The notes under the pieces: generated by a model | The model's input: only the letters and a program-made list of their open reading frames with translations | Told to the model about the DNA's origin: nothing | The model's database searches: none | Program-made: the position numbers and the translations under genes | Assembly: GCA_910577175.1 (NCBI GenBank) | Contig: CAJTLU010000011.1 | Coordinates: 1-64,000, forward strand | Reading direction: 5' to 3' | DNA length: 64,000 nucleotides | Source of the DNA: an uncultured Lachnospiraceae bacterium | GTDB lineage: Bacteria; Bacillota; Clostridia; Lachnospirales; Lachnospiraceae | Shown: one piece after another, positions 1 through 9,569 of the stretch | Position numbering within the stretch: the first letter of the stretch is position 1 | Layout of the letters: every line of letters begins with the position of its first letter

Positions 1-1084
<1,084 letters not shown>

Positions 1085-1319
1085 AGCTTAATTCTGTTCC
1101 AGAACGTCTCTGGCTTTCTCTCTTCCTTCTTGAACATGAAGAGCGAAGCAAAGGTTTGTTCCGTTGTCCTTTCGGACTTTACTGTTTCTGAGGTACAATC
1201 TCTTGTATCTTCAGAATGAAAATTCAATGAATTTTCAGGGTTGTCTTACTGTTTAATTATCAAGGTTCTCTGCTGCTTTGTGCGGTATTTATTTGCTCCT
1301 TACCGCGTCAGCAAAACTG

Positions 1320-1348
1320 ATTATATCACCCCCCACTCCAGTTGTCAA
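1320..1348 (-). promoter_or_regulatory. rRNA operon promoter, full sigma-A consensus
   Basis: On the minus strand there is a perfect TTGACA (1343-1348) and a perfect TATAAT (1320-1325) with an optimal 17-bp spacer. Transcription would start near 1313. That leaves a leader of about 230 nt before the 16S 5' end, which contains an imperfect hairpin around 1215-1240. A consensus promoter is expected for a highly expressed rRNA operon. Confidence 0.92.
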
Positions 1349-1510
1349 CACCTTTTTTCAACTTTTTTTCATTTTTTTCTTCCATGATAATTGTTATCCG
1401 GTGTACTCTTTGCAATTACTAACTATTTTGGCTCAATTTTCGTGTAAAGGCACGCCTGTTTTTACTTCAATTACATCATTTACTCTGGCTTGCTGATTTT
1501 CTATTTCTAA

Positions 1511-1630
1511 GGAAGCGCTGATTAAATCATCGTTTCCTCAGAGCCTCCGGCGGATGCGCACGGATTTGCAGGGGTAAATGTTGCTTCGCAACGCAAATCC
1601 GGCGCGGGAAACGCTTTAATCAGCGTTTCC
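1511..1630. mobile_element. 120-bp palindromic MITE-like element
   Basis: The ends are inverted repeats: GGAAGCGCTGATTAAA at 1511-1526 and its complement with one mismatch at 1615-1630. Each end also folds on itself; the right end is a perfect 9-bp inverted repeat, GGAAACGCT/AGCGTTTCC. Internal matching blocks are CGGATTTGC and GCAAATCCG around a small GTTGC/GCAAC hairpin. The tetranucleotide CTAA directly abuts both ends (1507-1510, 1631-1634), consistent with a target duplication. No ORF fits inside. It lies downstream of the 1710-2297 gene and upstream of the rRNA promoter. It could instead be an elaborate terminator; I saw no second copy in this window. Confidence 0.5.
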
Positions 1631-1709
1631 CTAAAATGCTACCATGCTTACATTATACCAAATTCCCGCAAATTGAGGGCTCCATTTTGAAATGCAGCGC
1701 AGTAAACGC

Positions 1710-2297
1710 TCATAACAATCCGGATTCACTCAGGACTTTTGCCTCCTTCCAGTATTGAGGAAATTTTTCCTGAATAAATCCATAGCTCGGATGTGCTATA
1801 TCGCTTAATAAGTCATTTCTCTTAATGAACCGGATAATATGTCCCCGTATAACATCGATACGCCATTGCGGCAAATCCTCATATCTTTCATAAATGAATG
1901 TACCTTTATCCCCATAGCTGATGATACTCTCATAAACATCTTCGATATACTCAAAATCCGTAACAGGGACAGCTGTTCTAGCAGTTGCGCAAGTGTTTAC
2001 GCCGACATCAGAATTCATTTCGTAGTCGCCAATACAACGGTAAACATATCCCGAAACTCCCTTATAAAAATATTCTAAAGCACCGCTGAACATCTCCTGA
2101 AAGACAAGGGTTCCGTCTTTGCGGATATCAAGCATTGGCATTTTTACACCAATCCTTTTCTCGTCCCATATATAATGTAACGCTAATTGTCTGCTTGTCG
2201 TCAAATAAACTACTGGCTCTTTTAAATTAGAAAAGGGGGATAGACTCGGTTTTAGTTCAGAGAGTCCTTTTACTATTGTTCCATGAAAGTATTCCAT
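1710..2297 (-). CDS. hypothetical protein with possible ADP-ribosyltransferase-like N-terminus
   Basis: A 195-aa soluble protein with no signal peptide or membrane segment. The start is supported by an AGGAGG site 7 nt upstream. The N-terminus has FHGT at residues 4-7 and VYLTTSRQLALHYIW around 29-43. This pattern (Y/F-H-G-T, then a strand with YLT and a following helix) resembles the PARP/Arr/DarT-like ART fold, in which the His-Gly-Thr binds NAD. I do not see a clear catalytic Glu, and the match rests on short motifs only. Function is not assigned. It stands alone between the MITE-like element and eda, with AT-richer composition than its neighbours, so horizontal acquisition is possible. 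Confidence 0.7.
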   Translation of the reverse strand: MEYFHGTIVKGLSELKPSLSPFSNLKEPVVYLTTSRQLALHYIWDEKRIGVKMPMLDIRKDGTLVFQEMFSGALEYFYKGVSGYVYRCIGDYEMNSDVGVNTCATARTAVPVTDFEYIEDVYESIISYGDKGTFIYERYEDLPQWRIDVIRGHIIRFIKRNDLLSDIAHPSYGFIQEKFPQYWKEAKVLSESGLL

Positions 2298-2365
2298 TTT
2301 TGTACCTCCTGTAATATCAGCTTTTCTCTTTCAAGCCTATCAAAAGCCCCGAAAGAATACAAGCC

Positions 2366-2394
2366 TTGTATTTTACACCGATTTTTGCTATAAT
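2366..2394 (+). promoter_or_regulatory. possible promoter with extended -10, no gene behind it
   Basis: On the plus strand TGCTATAAT (extended -10; TATAAT 2389-2394) follows a weak TTGTAT -35 (2366-2371) with a 17-bp spacer. No protein gene follows. About 60 bp on, a hairpin with arms GGAGCAC/GTGCTCC (2459-2483) precedes a T-rich stretch. A short non-coding transcript is conceivable, but the signal could also be chance in AT-rich DNA. Confidence 0.25.
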
Positions 2395-2570
2395 ATATAT
2401 GTGGAAATTTACCCATATGATCATATTACTTTCCTTCCCAATTATCTGCATAATTTAAGGAGCACATCAACCGACGTGCTCCTCATTTCTTATCGTTCCA
2501 ATAACCTTTCTATGCTTTCAATTCCGAAATGGGCAGATACTGCATCCTTTTGCAAAAGGCGTTCTGCTCC

Positions 2571-3533
2571 TTACTTCTTCTGTACCAGATGCACGGCAAA
2601 CCCGCCAAGCTCACCTTTTAAATAAATAGCAGTAAGATTTCCCTTTGCATCTTTCTTTGCCGTAGACTCATCAAATTCAAAGCCCTGCATCTCCATATGA
2701 TACTTTGCACGCTCGATATAATTCGTGCGAACTGCAATATGACCGTGCGCACCCAGATACGGCGCCTTCATCACCTCGATACCTGTGCCTGCAAACACAG
2801 AGCTGTTGCCACTCTTTTTCGTAAAACCAAACAGCTTTTCAAAGGAGCCGGCAACCTCTTCTGCCTCCTCCCCGTTCCCGGCATTAATACCGATATGCGC
2901 AATCTCAAACCCAAGCATGGTATTGACTGCTTCTCTCGTAAGACGCTTGATTTCGTCAAAGTTTCCTTCATTAATTAGTGCATCGCTTACCATCCAGCTT
3001 CCGCCGCAGGCAATAATTTTCGGGAAATCCAAGTAGGACATCAGATTCTTTGCATTGATACCGCCGGTCGGCATAAACTTCACCTTTGTATACGGCGCTG
3101 CCATTGCTTTAATTTTTGCAATACCGCCGGATGCCTCTGCCGGGAAGAACTTCACTACCTCCAGACCAAGCTCAAGCGCCTGCTCGATATCCGTCGGGCT
3201 GGACGTTCCCGGAGTAATCGGAACACCCTTCTCCTGACAATGCTTTACTACACGCGGATTCAGACCCGGGCTCACGATAAACTTTGCTCCTGCTGCAACC
3301 GCAAGGTCTGCCTGCTCCGGCGTCAAAACCGTTCCTGCGCCAACCAGCATTTCCGGACATGCCTCACACATCCGGCGGATTGCCTCCTCTGCCGCATCCG
3401 TACGGAACGTAACCTCCGCCACCGGAAGTCCTCCCTCGCAAAGCGCCTTTGCAAGCGGCACTGCATCCTTCGCATCGTCAATTTTAACGACCGGAATAAT
3501 TCCAAGCTTCTGAAACTGTGTCAAAACATCCAT
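2571..3533 (-). CDS. eda: KDPG/KHG aldolase fused to a glyoxalase (VOC)-like domain
   Basis: Residues 1-210 are a complete class I KDPG/KHG aldolase: EVTFRT (catalytic Glu region), GAGTVLT, and KFFPAE with the Schiff-base Lys near 128, then PTGGI. It would cleave 2-keto-3-deoxy-6-phosphogluconate to pyruvate and glyceraldehyde-3-phosphate, or 4-hydroxy-2-oxoglutarate to pyruvate and glyoxylate. Residues 212-320 form a second domain with the AHIGIN...FEKLFGF...AVHLVQKK pattern of VOC/glyoxalase-like folds. Free-standing Eda is about 210 aa, so this is a fusion; the extra domain's role is unknown. An AGGGGAAAG site supports the start. It is monocistronic, with a cre-like palindrome 120 bp upstream that suggests carbon control. 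Confidence 0.92.
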   Translation of the reverse strand: MDVLTQFQKLGIIPVVKIDDAKDAVPLAKALCEGGLPVAEVTFRTDAAEEAIRRMCEACPEMLVGAGTVLTPEQADLAVAAGAKFIVSPGLNPRVVKHCQEKGVPITPGTSSPTDIEQALELGLEVVKFFPAEASGGIAKIKAMAAPYTKVKFMPTGGINAKNLMSYLDFPKIIACGGSWMVSDALINEGNFDEIKRLTREAVNTMLGFEIAHIGINAGNGEEAEEVAGSFEKLFGFTKKSGNSSVFAGTGIEVMKAPYLGAHGHIAVRTNYIERAKYHMEMQGFEFDESTAKKDAKGNLTAIYLKGELGGFAVHLVQKK

Positions 3534-3652
3534 TTCTTTCCCTCTTTTCTTCTTAATCTCATTTTATAGTATAACTACCAGATAACAGCTGCTTTTGCGC
3601 GGCAAAAAACATCGCTGCTTTCTGTTTTTTAATATACATCACAGTATCTCCG

Positions 3653-3668
3653 ATGTAAGTGCTTACAT
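3653..3668. promoter_or_regulatory. cre-like palindrome upstream of eda
   Basis: ATGTAAGTGCTTACAT has perfect 7-bp arms around TG. The inner 14 bases match the CcpA/LacI-family consensus TGWAARCGYTWNCA except T for C at the central CG. It lies about 120 bp before eda, a sugar-acid catabolic gene. The rest of 3534-3854 holds no gene that I can support, only GC-rich short inverted repeats after the CvpA gene. Confidence 0.4.
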
Positions 3669-3854
3669 TCCATAGCATAACAAACTTTCTGCCGATTTTC
3701 AAGGGAAAGTTTTTGGAGTTCCCGTACTCCGGGCGGCCCGGCTTTCGGGATACGCCGGCGAAAGCATTTCCCTCGCCAGATTCACGCTGCAAAGCGACAT
3801 ATCCTTTTGCCAGCCTGACAGCTAACCCTCAGGAGACATCTGGTCAAATCCCTC

Positions 3855-4544
3855 TCAGCCTCTTGAAATAAACCTTGATACCAGATTATTCTTATAAAGA
3901 AAATCTAGCAGCGGATTCTCGGCAATCATTTTCATTGCCTCCTGTCCGAATTCAGAACCTGCAAACATTGTCAGCACGACAAATAAAACCCAGACTACAA
4001 GCACGCCCTCTGCAATTCCTGCCCCAAGACCCGCAATAGAGTTAATCTGATGAAGCAACGGCAGCTTTGCCAAAAGATTAAGCGCACTACAAATAAGCGC
4101 AAGTGCAATCACTGCCAGGAGCAGCGTAGCCACAAACGCAATCGCGTTAATAATCACATTCGTAATCTGACGGCAGATGTACTGTTCAAAATTTTCCGCC
4201 TGTAAGGAAAGATAATTGTCAGAAGTATTGTTTTTCTCCAAAACCTCCTTAATGCTTTCCGGAAGCGGGAGCCTGTCAATCAGAGTCTTCTGCTCGCTTT
4301 CCTCTGTCACCTCAGCCTCCTCTGAGGAAAAGTCAAGGAACGCACTGATTTTTTCATCAAAAAAGCCGACAACTGTTTCATTATTCTTCATTATCCCTGC
4401 CGCCACCGGACTAAAAATGACAGCAAGCAACAGTGCCGCTATCGTAGACACCAGGGAAAACACCATCTTAATAAAGCCCTTTCTCAAACCGAGCCATCCA
4501 AACAAGGCAACGATTCCGGCTACTGCAATTAAAATCCAGTTCAT
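3855..4544 (-). CDS. CvpA family membrane protein
   Basis: A 229-aa integral membrane protein with four hydrophobic segments: about 2-22, 28-50, 130-155 and 165-195. The opening has the G-x-x-G-x-x-x-G spacing (WLGLRKGFIKMVF) typical of CvpA/colicin V production homologs. A charged extracytoplasmic or cytoplasmic loop lies between segments two and three. Such proteins are widespread; in E. coli CvpA affects colicin V release and envelope homeostasis, and the molecular activity is unclear. The start follows an AGGGGG site. It lies 21 bp after the DUF5711-like gene, so the two are likely co-transcribed. Confidence 0.85.
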   Translation of the reverse strand: MNWILIAVAGIVALFGWLGLRKGFIKMVFSLVSTIAALLLAVIFSPVAAGIMKNNETVVGFFDEKISAFLDFSSEEAEVTEESEQKTLIDRLPLPESIKEVLEKNNTSDNYLSLQAENFEQYICRQITNVIINAIAFVATLLLAVIALALICSALNLLAKLPLLHQINSIAGLGAGIAEGVLVVWVLFVVLTMFAGSEFGQEAMKMIAENPLLDFLYKNNLVSRFISRG

Positions 4545-4565
4545 ATTCAGAACCCCCTCTTTCGT

Positions 4566-5660
4566 TTATACCAGCTTAATCACGCGGACCCGCTTATTTT
4601 CCACCAGATAATACCGATTCCCGCCGATGGCAAACAAATAACGGATACCGCCCTCAAAAGTCCCCGTATAGAACAAGCCTTTTCCGATTTCATATAATTC
4701 ACAGCCCGAATAGCTGTATAATATCACTTCTTTCCCGGCCGTGTGCATTCCTACATATGGAAACGTAATGACCTTCTTCATACAAAGCGTCCCTGCCTTA
4801 TTATAGGCCTCTAAGACCTCCTGCCCCTCCTGGTTTCCGGAAATCATGCAAAAATAATCCCCAAGCGCAATGCTTTTAATCTCCGAGACAATCTCTTTTT
4901 TCCATACAGATGTCGGTATCTCTTTCATGGAAAACAGCTCCGCCACATTTCCGCCGATTACCATGACCGTATCATTATCCCAAAAAGAAACCCGCGGTAT
5001 CAGACACTCCGGATACAGAACCTGACCGACCAAATTACGGACATAGTTCTGACCGACTCCGCCAAAATTATAAAAGGTGACACTACTGACCGGCTCATCA
5101 CCCTCGACCTTCATATAAGATGTGACAAGCTTTGTCCCATCCTCTGACAGGGCAATGGCAAGGGGAAATCCATCCCGCGCCACTACCGTTTCCATCTCGG
5201 AAAGCACTTCCCCTTCTTTATTGTATAAATAAATGTAATCCTTTTCTTCCGCATTCATCAGCACCGCCGTAACCCCCTGCTTAGCGACGCAAATCGCTTG
5301 TATCTGGTACGGTGTGGAGAAGCTTTTGGTCGCTCCGGTTCCGTCTGTAAGCAGATACTGCTTCGCTCCGATATCCGCTGCCGCCGTCATCATTCCGCAA
5401 AAGGAAAAGACCGGATTCTTCATTGTCTGATAAGTAATATTCCAAAGAAGCGTACCTCCTTTAGAAACTGCCTGCGCCCCCTCTGTACTATAACGAACCA
5501 GACTTCCGTTCACTGCCGTGTAATCGGAAGCCCCGCTGTTCTCTAATTCCTGTACAACTTCATAACTTGTATACTCACGGCCGCCGCGGAAAAAATACAC
5601 TGCGACACCTGCCGTCAACACTGCTGCCAGCGCAAAAACTGCAACCTTAGCCTTTTTCAT
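4566..5660 (-). CDS. membrane-anchored DUF5711-like protein
   Basis: About 364 aa from the ATG at 5660. A GTG at 5675 sits directly against the GGAGG and is less likely, although the ATG spacing is long (about 14 nt), so the start is uncertain. One N-terminal hydrophobic helix (about 5-23) serves as anchor or uncleaved signal, followed by an extracytoplasmic domain of repeating beta-strand units (SFCGMMTAAADIG, QIQAICVAKQGVTAVL, PLAIALSEDGTKLV). The pattern suggests a beta-propeller-like fold. I recall such proteins as DUF5711 in Lachnospiraceae; function unknown. It precedes cvpA in the same transcription unit. Confidence 0.75.
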   Translation of the reverse strand: MKKAKVAVFALAAVLTAGVAVYFFRGGREYTSYEVVQELENSGASDYTAVNGSLVRYSTEGAQAVSKGGTLLWNITYQTMKNPVFSFCGMMTAAADIGAKQYLLTDGTGATKSFSTPYQIQAICVAKQGVTAVLMNAEEKDYIYLYNKEGEVLSEMETVVARDGFPLAIALSEDGTKLVTSYMKVEGDEPVSSVTFYNFGGVGQNYVRNLVGQVLYPECLIPRVSFWDNDTVMVIGGNVAELFSMKEIPTSVWKKEIVSEIKSIALGDYFCMISGNQEGQEVLEAYNKAGTLCMKKVITFPYVGMHTAGKEVILYSYSGCELYEIGKGLFYTGTFEGGIRYLFAIGGNRYYLVENKRVRVIKLV

Positions 5661-5762
5661 GTACCCTGTAGACACCTCCTGCAGGCAAAAAGCTCCGCTG
5701 GCCGCAGAAGCTTTTTCCTAACTACATAATAATACAAAGTACCGGCTCCGTCAATTGCATTT

Positions 5763-7769
5763 TTACGGTTGCCACGGCATTCCATCCATATCTCCTCTGC
5801 CTCCGCCAATTCCACCAATTCCTCCAAACTTTCCACCACCAAAGCCGCCCTGCATTCCGCCGGTAATGCCAAAGCAGGTCACTACCTCTGTCAAGGCGCC
5901 TGTATGACTTTCCGCCCCGTTTACCAGAATGCTGACATCGGCATCTGCGTTAAACTCTGCGGAGGATGCAACAATGTAATTAAAACTCTTCTGCGCTTCC
6001 GCCGACAAAACACGTTCCCCGTCCACAAGAATTTCTATGGTGCTTCCTGCCGCTGCCTTCGAAGAAAGTACTGCTGCCAAGGAATACTGCGCAGACGTAT
6101 CTGCAGGCATCTGCGCCATAGAGGAATTTCCGATGCAAAGTAACGTACCGCCATTTAAGAGGAAGGTCCCGTCATAGTCCAGGACCCCGTCCCAGTTACT
6201 GGTCGGACCATACGCCAGCACGCTTCCGCCGTTCATTGTAATGTTTCCATTGGAATCAATGCCGTCACCGGATGCGCTGACTTTGACGCTGCCTCCATTT
6301 ATGATAATCTCACACGAAGTATCCGCAGACATCCCCATTCCGGGACGTCCAAACCCGGCGTTTTGCGTACCACCTGCCGCATTTATGCCGTCGTCGCTTG
6401 CCGTTATATCAATTTCCCCACCGGAAATCGTGATTTTCTTTGCCTCCAGCCCTTCATAGCTCTCTGTAATCCGGAGTGTACTTCCTTCTATTACAAGCGA
6501 TTCGTCCGCATGCACGCCGTCATCCCCGGTGGCAATCTGAAATTCACCGCCGGTTATCGCTATATTCCGGTTACTGTGAAGGGCGTCATCCGCAGTATCA
6601 AGTGCAAAGCTCCCGCCGTTCACGGTCAGCTCCTTCTCTGCCTTCAGCCCCTTTGCCGACGGCGTTTCCTCCTCTGCTGCAGAAGCATTCCATGGATTGT
6701 CCTGCCTTCTCCCCGGTCCACGGTCCCCAAAGTCATTTCCTGCCTCTTTTTCAGGTGCATTTTTCGCGCCGCCTCCGGTTGTAATGGAAAAGGTTCCGTC
6801 ATTTATGCGCAATGAAGTTTCTGCCTGTATTCCGTCTGCACCTGCGGTAAGGCGGAATTCGCCTCCATCAATCATAATATTGCCCGACGCGGCATCCGTA
6901 TCATTTGTCGCCTTAAATGCGTCATTTGCAGCAGTCACCAAAAAACTGCCGTCTGCAATATAGAGCAAATCCCTGCCGATAATGCCATCGTCTGCTGCGT
7001 TAATTGTAAAGCTGCCTCCCAAAATATAAAGGGCATCCTTTCCCTTGACCGCATCACCATAAGCAGAGGTCACATACAGCTCACCGCTTCCATTCAATAC
7101 AAGGTCATGCTTTGCGTACAGCGTGGCATCCGGCTCATCCTCTCCTTCTTCAAAGACATATGCCGCACCGTCTGACAGCGTATTTACGGAGCCCTCCGCA
7201 AGTGTAATCGTCACCTTTTTTGCCTTCTTACAAAAAATTGCGGCGCCGTCATTATTATGTATGGTTACGCCATTTAAAATAAGATGAACTTCGCTTTCAT
7301 TATCCACATTCACGTAAATACTGCCGTCTGACAGCGTACCGGTAATTTCATAAGTACCGGCCTCCTTGATTTTTAAGCGGTCCTTCTCCGCCTCACAGCC
7401 GCTGCCGGAAATCGCAATCCCACTATCGCTTAACGTAATGCTTGCCGTCCTTTTCGCAGTCTCTGTAACCTCGTTTTCCTTTATCTCCGCCACTATGGCA
7501 CGAATCTCTGGCATCACGGTTCCCGTTCCCGTAGGCGTAGCCTGCGACGGAGTTCCCGTTACGGGAGCCCTCTCTGTCTGGTCACCACCCTCTGGCATAA
7601 CAGACGGAGCGCCGGATGGCTCTCCTGCCGTTCCGCCTTGTATGGCCGGCGTTGCTGTCGTTTCTCCATAAGTTCCTTCGCTTCCGCTTTTTGTCCCGCA
7701 TGCAGCTGTTCCTATAAGAATAACTGCTAAAAGAACTGCCATTCCTTTTCCTGTCTTTGAATGTATCAT
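5763..7769 (-). CDS. carbohydrate-binding beta-helix lipoprotein (Cthe_2159/DUF4353 type)
   Basis: A 668-aa exported lipoprotein. The signal peptide ends in a GTAAC lipobox (Cys near 24), then a Ser/Thr/Pro/Gly-rich linker to about residue 95. From about 105 to 600 short repeats recur: ITISGGEIDITASDDGINA, TINAADDGI and relatives, with Asn/Asp-Gly turns. This is typical of the right-handed beta-helix seen in Clostridium thermocellum Cthe_2159, which binds cellulose and polygalacturonate. The C-terminus is a Gly-rich tail (FGGGKFGGIGGIGGGRG). A GGAAGGTG site supports the start. Likely displayed on the cell surface for plant polysaccharide attachment; the ligand is inferred only. Confidence 0.85.
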   Translation of the reverse strand: MIHSKTGKGMAVLLAVILIGTAACGTKSGSEGTYGETTATPAIQGGTAGEPSGAPSVMPEGGDQTERAPVTGTPSQATPTGTGTVMPEIRAIVAEIKENEVTETAKRTASITLSDSGIAISGSGCEAEKDRLKIKEAGTYEITGTLSDGSIYVNVDNESEVHLILNGVTIHNNDGAAIFCKKAKKVTITLAEGSVNTLSDGAAYVFEEGEDEPDATLYAKHDLVLNGSGELYVTSAYGDAVKGKDALYILGGSFTINAADDGIIGRDLLYIADGSFLVTAANDAFKATNDTDAASGNIMIDGGEFRLTAGADGIQAETSLRINDGTFSITTGGGAKNAPEKEAGNDFGDRGPGRRQDNPWNASAAEEETPSAKGLKAEKELTVNGGSFALDTADDALHSNRNIAITGGEFQIATGDDGVHADESLVIEGSTLRITESYEGLEAKKITISGGEIDITASDDGINAAGGTQNAGFGRPGMGMSADTSCEIIINGGSVKVSASGDGIDSNGNITMNGGSVLAYGPTSNWDGVLDYDGTFLLNGGTLLCIGNSSMAQMPADTSAQYSLAAVLSSKAAAGSTIEILVDGERVLSAEAQKSFNYIVASSAEFNADADVSILVNGAESHTGALTEVVTCFGITGGMQGGFGGGKFGGIGGIGGGRGDMDGMPWQP

Positions 7770-7875
7770 CTTATATCACCTTCCTGTCTGTACCTTTCTC
7801 TCTTCCTCTGTCTGTATTTTACCGTTTTATCAAGTCCTCTTTGTGTTTGGGGCATGAACATTTTGTGAAATCCAC

Positions 7876-9207
7876 CTAGGGAAGATAAAGCTCCTGTCCC
7901 GCATAAATCCGGTTTTCATCCGGAATCTGGTTGATTCCCTTGATTTCCTCCATCCGCAATACATCCCCGTAAAACCGGCGGCAGATACCGGCAAGCGTAT
8001 CCCCTGCCTGCACGATATACAGCTCCATTGCATCATTGATTATCACACCGTTATCCCCGCCCTGCGGCGTGCCGGAGGGCGTCACCTTTTCCACAGACTT
8101 TGTCGGCTGGAGCGCCTCCGTCGGTTTCTCTGCAGACTTCGTCGGTCCGCCCGGAATATAAGGGTCCTCTTCAATTGGAACAAAGCCCTGCGGCAAATCC
8201 CCGACGGACGGAGTCGCGCCCGTCGACGGTGTCGGTACCGGTGTATTTTCTACCTTGGCTCCCGTCTGCAGAAGCTCTCCGATATCATCCCCCGCAACGT
8301 AGCCTGCCTGCGTCGGCGTAAGTCCCGGCGTAGCCTGCGAAGGCTTCATTCCAGCCAGATAGTCCGAACGGTAAACCGCAAACGCTCCTACCGCTAACAA
8401 CAGGGCTGCAACAGCTACCGCTGCTCCGTAGTGGTTCCCTCCCTTCCCATTTTTATCTTTCTTTTTAGGCTCTTTCCCAGGCATTTCTGGCATTCCGTCC
8501 GTTCCTTCCACGGAAACTGCAAGCTCCCCAAGCGGCTGCTCCGGAGCTTCTCCTTTCCGCCCCACACGACGGCCAAGCTCCGCAAGAATCGGCTCCCGGT
8601 ACCCTTCATCAACCGAAACCGGATTGCCGGAAACCAGATAGTCCTGCATCTCCTCATTTCTCTCATAATAAATGCAATAGCCCGGCCACTGCTTTAGCTC
8701 GCCCTTGTCGTATAAATAGAACGACGCTTCCTTTTCCACCGGGTCCACCCTATAAAGTACCCTGTCCCTGCCCCCGAACCAGTCAAGGTGCGTCTGCCGG
8801 ATTGTATCGTTGACTTCTGTTAAAAACTCCGGTCCGCCCAAAAACCAGCCGACCGCCTCATAGCGCGGAAAATAGCGCTTGATTTTTTCATACACGCTTG
8901 CCCATGCTTCAGAGGTAAACTTCGGGACGTTCTCTTCCATCACGTCCTCCGCCTCAATCGCCCCGCGGATAAATACAAAACGCTTTCCCTCGGACTTTAC
9001 AAACTCTCCTACCAAAACTGCGACCCGGCACTCCGTGTAGTCGCTCCCTGCCAGCCGTCTTAAATACCCTTCCGCATAGTCTTCTATGTAAATTTCGGGA
9101 CAATTTCCGCCGCGCCCCATCTGCTTAATATGCTTCGGTAACTTAAAAAGCAGGTTTCCTTCCTCTGCCTTTTCCTCTTCTTCCTTCTGAATAACTTTTT
9201 CTACCAT
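7876..9207 (-). CDS. MPN-like domain, transmembrane helix and LysM protein
   Basis: A 443-aa protein in three parts. Residues 36-192 resemble an MPN/JAB fold: a strand VAVLVGEF near 62, GAIEAEDV near 82, then YEAVGWFLGGP (116-126) and RVLYRVDPVEK. The WFLGGP replaces the catalytic HSHP of JAMM peptidases, and no matching Asp/Ser set is seen, so a catalytically dead MPN module is inferred. A transmembrane helix spans about 261-279. After a Thr/Pro-rich stretch, residues 395-442 form a LysM domain (VQAGDTLAGICRRFYG), which binds N-acetylglucosamine glycans in the wall. The topology places MPN inside and LysM outside. The start follows AAGGAAGGG. The gene is monocistronic. Confidence 0.8.
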   Translation of the reverse strand: MVEKVIQKEEEEKAEEGNLLFKLPKHIKQMGRGGNCPEIYIEDYAEGYLRRLAGSDYTECRVAVLVGEFVKSEGKRFVFIRGAIEAEDVMEENVPKFTSEAWASVYEKIKRYFPRYEAVGWFLGGPEFLTEVNDTIRQTHLDWFGGRDRVLYRVDPVEKEASFYLYDKGELKQWPGYCIYYERNEEMQDYLVSGNPVSVDEGYREPILAELGRRVGRKGEAPEQPLGELAVSVEGTDGMPEMPGKEPKKKDKNGKGGNHYGAAVAVAALLLAVGAFAVYRSDYLAGMKPSQATPGLTPTQAGYVAGDDIGELLQTGAKVENTPVPTPSTGATPSVGDLPQGFVPIEEDPYIPGGPTKSAEKPTEALQPTKSVEKVTPSGTPQGGDNGVIINDAMELYIVQAGDTLAGICRRFYGDVLRMEEIKGINQIPDENRIYAGQELYLP

Positions 9208-9240
9208 GTTTCCCTTCCTTTCTGCAACCTTGCATTCTTA

Positions 9241-9289
9241 CCTGAGTTTCCACACTTTATAAGGCACATACAAAATGCAGAAACTCAAG
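9241..9289. repeat. inverted pair of the TGYGGAAACTCAAG motif
   Basis: A minus-strand TGTGGAAACTCAGG (9254-9241) faces the LysM gene and a plus-strand TGCAGAAACTCAAG (9276-9289) faces yyaC, 21 bp apart. The same 14-bp motif recurs at 14838, 18472, 26596 and 26648. The plus copy is 29 bp before a TATCAT box (9319-9324). The rest of the 9208-9569 gap holds no gene I can support. Confidence 0.5.
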
Positions 9290-9569
9290 TGCGTTCTTGT
9301 CCGATTCTGATGACCTAGTATCATCATATCGAACCGGGCCTGCTTTTTTTGCCAAACCCTGTTGTCGCAAAAGAGAAGTGATTTCCGGCAATCGCGCAAA
9401 AGCACCGCCTATCGCATCGTTTCTTTGCCAATTAGAAAAAAAACGCTGAAATCCCGTCGCTTTCTGTCACGAATTTTACAGAAATTTCCAAATACCTGAT
9501 TCTATTTTTCACTTACCTGGGAATACTTTTATTATAGACACCCCAATTTTACTCATGGAGGGAGATTCA

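Noticed and set aside
5769..7671. Multiple plus-strand ORFs opposite the beta-helix lipoprotein
   Set aside because: Repeat-rich shadow frames without start signals.
9555..9569. ATG start of yyaC at 9555
   Set aside because: This ATG overlaps the GGAGGGAG that would serve the TTG at 9570, and has no site of its own.
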